From assembly GCA_963932465.1 (NCBI GenBank), contig OZ010790.1:353304254-353368253 (forward strand): 64,000 bases of DNA, written 5' to 3'. The translations under genes were made by a program, and so were the position numbers. How positions within the stretch are numbered: the first letter of the stretch is position 1; each line of letters opens with the position of its first letter. Below, piece by piece: positions 58,339 through 64,000 of the stretch. Origin of the DNA: Maratus speciosus. Taxonomy: Eukaryota > Arthropoda > Arachnida > Araneae > Salticidae. The notes beneath the pieces were generated by a model. The model made no database searches. It was not told the DNA's origin and saw only the letters and a program-made list of their open reading frames with translations.

Positions 58339-60138
58339 AGCTCACAGGCTATCTAAGCCTGAGAGCTAATGTACCCGTCGGTTCTGTGTGTATGCATGTA
58401 CTGTGCGTAGGTATACGCACGTATGTATTTACGTAACGCAATAACTCTTGATTAAAATGTACGATTTGCTTAAATTTTTTTTATGTTCATTCTGATAAGG
58501 CGTTCCGCTGATTAGTTTTGACGGTTCATTGGTTAAGGATAAAGGGAGAGAAGGGGGGCTGGTCCCCCCCCTCCTTAATTTAGATAAATAGGTTTTTCAT
58601 GCAGAATTCTTCGATTTGCTCCAAATTTCGTATACCGGTTTATTATGTTAAGGAGCTTCCCTGATTAAACTTAGAGGTTCATTAGTTAATTACAAAGGGG
58701 GGAAAGGGGGGTAGACCCCTCCTTAATTTAGATAAATGGGTTTTTCATGCAGAATTATTCGATTTGCTCCAAATTTGGTGTACCGGTTCATTATGTTAAG
58801 AAGTTGCCTTGATTAGATTTGGAGGTTTATGGGTTAAGTATAAAGGGGGAGAAGGGGGTAGACCCCCCCCCCCCCTTAATTTAGATAAATGGGCTTTTCA
58901 TGCAGAATTATTTGATTTGTTCATAATTTGGTATACCGGTTTATTATGTTAAGGAGCTTCCCTGATTAAACTTGGAAGTTCATTGGTTAAGGATAAAGAG
59001 GGAGAAGGGGGGCTGGTCCGCCCCCCCTTAATTTAGATTAATGGGTTTTTCATGCAGAATTATTCGATTTGTTCCTAATTTGGTATACCGGTTTATTACA
59101 TTAAGAAGTTGCCTTGATTAGATTTGGAGGTTTACGGGTTAAGTATAAAGGGGAGAAGGGGGGCTGGTCCCTCCTTAATTTAGATAAATGGGCTTTTCAT
59201 GCAGAAGTATTCGATTTGCTCCAAATTTGGTATACCGGTTTATTATGTTAAGGAGCTTCCCTGATTAAACTTGGAAGTTCATTGGTTAAGGATAAAGGGG
59301 GAGAAGGGGGGCTGGTCCCCCACTTAATTTAGATAAATGGGTTTTTCATGCAGAATTACTCGATTTGTTCCAAATTTGGTATACTGGTTTATTATGTTAA
59401 GGAGCTTCCCTGATTAAACTTGGAGATTCATTAGTTAAGTATAAAGAGAAGAAAGGGGGGTAGACCCCCTCCTTAATTTAGATAAATGGGTTTTTCATGC
59501 AGAATTATTCGATTTGCTCCAAATTTGGGATACCGGTTTATTATGTTAAGAAGCTGCCTTGATTAGATTTGGAGGTTTATGGGTTAAGTATAAAGGTGAG
59601 GGGCTAGTCTCCCCTTAATTTAGATAAAAGGGTTTTTCATGCAGAATTATTGGATTTGCTTCAAATTTAATATACCGATTTATTCCGATATGGCGCTTCC
59701 TTCATTAGATTTGGAGGTTCATTGGTTAAGTATACAAAGGCGAAAAGAGGGCAAGTCCCCTCCCCTCAATTTAGATAAATGGTTTTTCATGGAGAATTAT
59801 TCAATTTACTTTAATTTTTTTTTTCTATGTTCGTTCTGATAAGGAGCTTTCCTGATTAGATTTGGAGGTTCATTAGTTAAGTATAAAAGGGTTAAAGGTG
59901 TTAGACCACCCTTAATTTAGCGATATGTTTCTTTTTTTGATGCAGAATTATCTGATTTGCTTCAAATTTGATATACTGATTTATTATAGTTAAGGAGTTT
60001 CCCTGATTAGATTTGGAGATTCATTGGTTAAGTATAAAAGGGCCAAACGGGGGATATTTACCTTCATTTATATTTTGAGGAACATTATTCTTTGAAATAA
60101 GAGTATAATATACAGTTAGTGTTAATAACCTGTGAGCT
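58339..60138. mobile_element. Nested element bounded by AGCTCACAGG inverted ends
   Basis: The left end AGCTCACAGGCTAT and right end (reverse complement) AGCTCACAGGTTAT match at 13 of 14 positions. The left end also forms a local hairpin with AGCCTGAGAGCT (58,356-58,367). The interval encloses the whole ~150-bp array. No target duplication was found. The true nature is uncertain. Confidence 0.45.
58450..60060. repeat. ~150-bp tandem array, about ten units
   Basis: TTTTTCATGCAGAATTATTCG (or a close variant) recurs every ~140-155 bp from about 58,590 to 59,938. It is followed by GGTATACCGGTTTATTATGTTAAG, a GCTTCCCTGATTAAACTTGG-like block and a G-rich/C-rich pair. Two alternating unit subtypes are visible (AAGGAGCTTCCCTGATTAAA and AAGAAGTTGCCTTGATTAGA), which suggests a dimeric higher-order unit in part of the array. 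Confidence 0.88.
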
Positions 60139-60329
60139 CAATGCCATCAGTTTAACTGGCATTTATCTTTTTATTGCTATTAACCGATGTGGGTTATGAA
60201 GCATAGTGGTTTATGTATTCAGTTCTGTATAGTCCTAGTTTCAAACTTTACTGTTAAATTTAGTGTCATTTTGCCCCGAATTTTCAATGTTTCTATTATT
60301 TTAGCTCTGCCAAGCTGCCCCATACCTGG

Positions 60330-61290
60330 AGACTCAGATAAATACTATTTATTAAATATAAAAAGTTCAAAGAGGAAGGTGGGTGAATTCTGGCGTGCGC
60401 GAGAGTGCACAAAGGGAGGGGGGGGGGGGGGGCGGGTAATTTTCAAACTTTTACCAAACCTCTCCTTGACATATCATCGGAAAGTCCTTTCACCACTCTT
60501 TCATATTATGGACCTTTCTCCTCCCAGAGTTGAATTCCGGAAGGGGGCGGGGGGGGGAGCGGTGCGTGGGTGACCTTTTTTTTTAATTGTAGGGATTTCT
60601 ACAATAAATATCATTAAATGAGGTTTTTTAATGGAGCTCTCCGATAAATATTATTTATTAAATATAAAATTTTAAAAGTGGGGCTGCGTGATTTCCGGGT
60701 ATATTCTAGGATAAAAGAGGGAACCCACGTGGGAGGGGTAGATTTCAAACATTTTTTTGGAGTAGTCATTTGATCTATCATCGGAAAGTTTTCGGTTATC
60801 ATCGCAAAGTTACTCTTTCATATTATGAACCTTTCTTCTTCCCTCCTTAGTTTGGCGCCCCGAGAGAGGCACTTTTAGAACTTTTTTGAAATCGTAGCGT
60901 TTTTAAACATTTTAGATCGGATTTTTTTATGGAGCCCTCCGATAAATAATTTTTAATATATAAAAATTTCAAAGAGAAGGATGGGCAGGGTATATTTCGG
61001 GGGGGGGGGGGGGGGTACGATAATTGGAATCCTGGGAGTTGGGACTCTTTTCTATCTTTTGTTGACACCCCTCATGTGGTATATCATTGGAAAGCTCTGT
61101 GACTACTATTTCATTTTATATATCGCCCGCGCCCCTCCCCTTACTTTGCCCCCGAGAGGGGGCACTTTACTAAATTTAGCCGACACCCCTCATGTGCCAT
61201 ATCGTTGGAAAATCCTGTGACCACTTATTCATATTATGCACTTTCCTTGCCCCTCCCTCCTACTTTGCTCCCCGCGGGAGTTCGTTTAAT
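60330..61290. repeat. Inverted counterpart of the left-half satellites
   Basis: Units read on the minus strand match those of 56,340-57,840. AAATTTAGCCGACACCCCTCATG, ATATCGTTGGAAAATCCTGTGACCAC and TTATTCATATTATGCAC are the reverse complement of the left-half unit. Together the two halves make a large imperfect palindrome around the ~150-bp array. Confidence 0.75.
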
Positions 61291-61689
61291 GTATTCCAGT
61301 TGAAGACTTTATAAAAATGGGGAAATTAAAGATCCAATCTCAAATGACGTAGAAAAATAAATAAAAAATTTTGATCCCTTTTATCATCCTTTAGTTCATA
61401 TTTTTGCCACTAGGGGGTGCTTTTGATTCTTATTTCTTTGGCCATTTTGGTGCTAATTGCCGAAAAATTCTAATTTTTGATACTTAAACTCCCCTTACCG
61501 CTTCATAGCTACTCGCGTTTTTTCAGCTTTTTTCAACCAGGGGGCACCCTTACAAGACTTTTCCAGTCTTATGGCTCATTTATAGTTTCCCTTTGGTTTG
61601 TTGTTTTTTTATTCCATCTGTTTTCATTTACCCTATATTTAATAAAATCTGCCTTATATATATGTAAAAACAATGATTTCAATAATCGA

Positions 61690-61804
61690 TTCTAGAACAT
61701 CTCCTTTGTAGATTCTCGAAAGTAATCGATGACTGTATCGATTGTGTATTTTACGATAACGATTTTTTTCGATTGGTAAATTTTCGAGAATCGCCCATCA
61801 CTAA
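61690..61804. repeat. Internal duplicate of the hAT right end
   Basis: The segment ending TTTTCGAGAATCGCCCATCACTA at 61,804 closely matches the true right end at 61,885-62,003, offset about 199 bp. Confidence 0.8.
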
Positions 61805-62011
61805 GCCCTATCACTACTATGAAATTGTCAGCCAGAATAATATTTAAGTTTTCCAATAACTGTTTTTAGCTTTTCTCGTTATAATCGATTGTAAAACATC
61901 TCGATTGTAGATTCTATGAATTAATCGATGGCTGTATCGATTGTGATTTTTTACGATGACGATTTTTCTCGATTGTCGAATTCTCGAGAATCGCCCATCA
62001 CTACCCCTGAC

Positions 62012-63070
62012 ACTTTCAGAAACCAAAAGACAACATATTATGATGTCATGATTATGACTTTACAATGCAGCATTAAATGCATAGTGCTACCATCTGTTAA
62101 CAAACAGAACAACTAAAACATAAGTTTGATTCCTAGTCAAATGAATTGCACTGAACAATAATTTGTAAGATCAGTCTGTTCATAAATATTTCAATAACAG
62201 AAATAACGTTTATAAATCCAACACATTTGTTGCTCATTTGTTATAATGTTTGAAATTACTTTAATAAATTGAAAAATAAGAATACTGAAACGATATAGTA
62301 AAATAAATAAGAAATAATTGAATCATTTAGAATAATTATGTCCAAGAAAACAATTTTAGACCTTTATTTATACAATTTCTTATTCTATTGACTAACATGT
62401 CGTCGTTAAATACTTTTAAATAAATTCAATGATTATGTTAGTATTAAAGGTAGTCATTATGTGGTAGTTGAAAAGATAAAACGTATTGGTTATATACCCG
62501 CTTTCGTAACTATTTACGTAATGAATATTAACTCAACTTGTAAAATACAACACAACGAACTATGAAAGTTCTTTTTAACAGTACCTTTCATTAAGTTTCA
62601 TTTCTATAGTAAAACTGAAATTAGTAGTTTAAAATGATGATTCTCAATAATTCTAAAATAAAACATTTGAATATGCTTCTAGAATTCGAATTTTTCCGAA
62701 ACGTTATAACATTTTACTTTTATATAAATAAAAACACAAAAACAAAAGTTATTCCGATAAGTTAAAATTATAACAACAGATACATGCGGTATTCAGAATC
62801 AAAGTATTGAAGAATATAAGGGTGAATATCACAAAATGTGAGATTTTGTAAACATAAATGTTTGAAAATTTAAATTATTTCAAAGCTTTTGATTAAAAAA
62901 AAAATGATAGTTGAACAGCTGAATAAAGAAATTTCCATATAAAAGTGATTAACTTTGAAGAGCTTAAGTGCTTAAGTTCATTTTTATGTAATTAAAATTA
63001 TATGTTATTTTCTTGGCGTTTGTATGCCGGGATAATGACAAATGCAGACTAAAACATTTTTCACATTCTT

Positions 63071-63071
<1 letters not shown>
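62012..63071. other. AT-rich sequence right of the hAT element
   Basis: No gene, array or element end recognised. Confidence 0.45.

Positions 63072-63115
<44 letters not shown>
63072..63115. repeat. T tract of 44 nt
   Basis: Uninterrupted T run. Confidence 0.9.
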
Positions 63116-63118
<3 letters not shown>

Positions 63119-63242
63119 ATTTGGAAATGGTTGTTGTTTTTGGTCGATATTTTCGGTCGTTGTTTCGGTCATTAAAATGATGCTCTCATTTTATTTTTTT
63201 AACAAAATTCAAAGATGTTCTTTACTTTTAGAATTTTTTTTA

Positions 63243-63324
63243 TTTGAATAGGTAATAGAAAGGCATAAAATCGATAAAAATTGTTTGAATAGGTAATAGA
63301 AAGGCAGAAAATCGTTAAAAATTG
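63243..63324. repeat. 41-bp tandem duplication
   Basis: TTTGAATAGGTAATAGAAAGGCA occurs at 63,243 and 63,284, followed in both by GAAAATCG or TAAAATCG and AAAAATTG. Confidence 0.85.
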
Positions 63325-63563
63325 AAAAAGTTACAAACTGGGTAGGCGCAAATTATCAGATATGGAAAAATCCAAAGGCGTCGAAATGAAAATAGTCTTG
63401 CAAAGCAAAAATCGAGGTCTTCAACTGATTATGTAGCCCATGAAAATCGATTACAGAATAAAAGACGAACGCTAAAAATGAAACAATCTAATGTTTAATC
63501 GATTGATAGTAAAAGGCCATGTTCTCCAATCCACTAGCGACGGCGTTTTACAATCGGTCGATT

Positions 63564-63797
63564 CTAACCGGGAAAAATTGGTCTCAATGTAGGTAATTTG
63601 TCGTAATCTGTGGATGATTCGGTGGAATTGCTTTCGATTTGTAAACTGTTTTTCTTCTCGAAACGGGACTTGGAGAGTTTATCGATGAAGGTTTTGGTAG
63701 TCTGAAATTTGATTATTGCGATCTGTTGTTGAAGAGGATGCGACGGAATTTGGTGGACGAAATAAATTCCAAATGATCGTTGTAATCTATTAAATTA
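63564..63797 (-). CDS. Candidate C-terminal exon or exon relic
   Basis: A 77-codon minus-strand frame open from just after a TAA to the TAG at 63,564, without Met. It includes KTFIDKLSKSRFEKK, SNSTESSTDYDKLP and a C-terminal RPIFPG. The DNA is clearly less AT-rich than its surroundings, and two possible 3' splice sites lie upstream or inside (TTTAATAG near 63,790, AATTTCAG near 63,705). The Ser/Thr/Lys-rich composition reads like a disordered protein tail. No family is recognised; a random open frame cannot be excluded. Confidence 0.3.
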
Positions 63798-64000
63798 CAA
63801 TTTTTTCATTTTTTTAAATCTAATATTTTAATTTCATTTAAAGGAACATGTTTCCCCTATAATACCTCAAATTCAGCGTTATGCTCAGCTTTATTTGTAA
63901 TTTATTAAAAACTAGGAAAATAATTTAATAAAAGCCTACTTAACTTTTAAACGCGTTATTTTCAAAGAAATATCTAAAAGATCTTGCTGGTAGCAATGAT
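63798..64000. other. AT-rich sequence at the window edge
   Basis: Nothing recognised. Possibly intronic if the preceding exon is real. Confidence 0.35.

Larger units (their letters stand above)
55884..62003. mobile_element. 6.1 kb non-autonomous hAT-like element
   Basis: Exact 8-bp flanking repeat CCCCTGAC (55,876-55,883 and 62,004-62,011). The left end is TAGTGATGGGCGAT and the right end, reverse-complemented, is TAGTGATGGGCGAT, a perfect 14-bp terminal inverted repeat. An 8-bp TSD with TAGTG ends is the hAT signature. Subterminal regions are rich in CTCGATT/AATCGAT motifs at both ends. No transposase ORF exists; the interior is filled with several satellite families, one of them arranged in opposite orientations in the two halves. 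Confidence 0.88.

Noticed and set aside
60187..60573. 128-codon ORF in the hAT-like element
   Set aside because: It includes the G run and satellite units and has no transposase or other domain signature.

Overview
The window is AT-rich, gene-poor eukaryotic DNA built almost entirely of transposable elements and satellites. BEL/Pao LTR retrotransposons, hAT, Tc1/mariner and piggyBac-like elements, and a repeat module I recall from many arthropod genomes all point to an arthropod, possibly an arachnid; the species cannot be fixed from this sequence. I see no complete host gene. Only two exon-like stretches are offered (55,096-55,176 on + and 63,564-63,797 on -).

Layout. 1-9.2 kb holds a decayed Tc1/mariner transposase, the 3' end of a decayed BEL/Pao element with its PPT and LTR, two piggyBac-like MITEs, a Tc1/mariner MITE sitting inside a ~1 kb arthropod repeat, and AT-rich filler. 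9.2-29.7 kb is a minus-strand BEL/Pao element present as LTR-internal-LTR-internal-LTR. Both internal copies are near identical and carry the same gag, RNase H and integrase lesions. Both are also split at the start of the RT domain by the same ~4.97 kb insertion. The central LTR is a mosaic: its left half matches the right LTR and its right half matches the left LTR, which is what unequal LTR-LTR crossing-over predicts.

The ~4.97 kb insertion is the least explained object here. It is flanked by a 5-bp repeat (GCATG) and has dense GTGAC/GTCAC motifs near both ends. It contains an inverted repeat whose arms each hold a 71-nt tRNA-shaped sequence, a series of seven decayed ~130-175 bp repeats, and a small ORF with a signal-peptide-like start.

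32.6-44.9 kb is three consecutive elements that share a head containing CCCCGCGGCTTTGCTCGCG and consist of ~300-bp tandem units; the first also contains a nested 332-bp satellite and a hAT-type MITE with an 8-bp TSD. 47-51.3 kb is a foldback plus two tandem arrays, one of them with a run of G in every unit. 55,884-62,003 is a 6.1 kb non-autonomous hAT-like element with an exact 8-bp TSD and matching ends. Its interior consists of satellites: one family lies in opposite orientations in the two halves and a ~150-bp array with its own inverted ends lies between them. The rest is AT-rich sequence with microsatellites and homopolymer tracts up to 50 nt.
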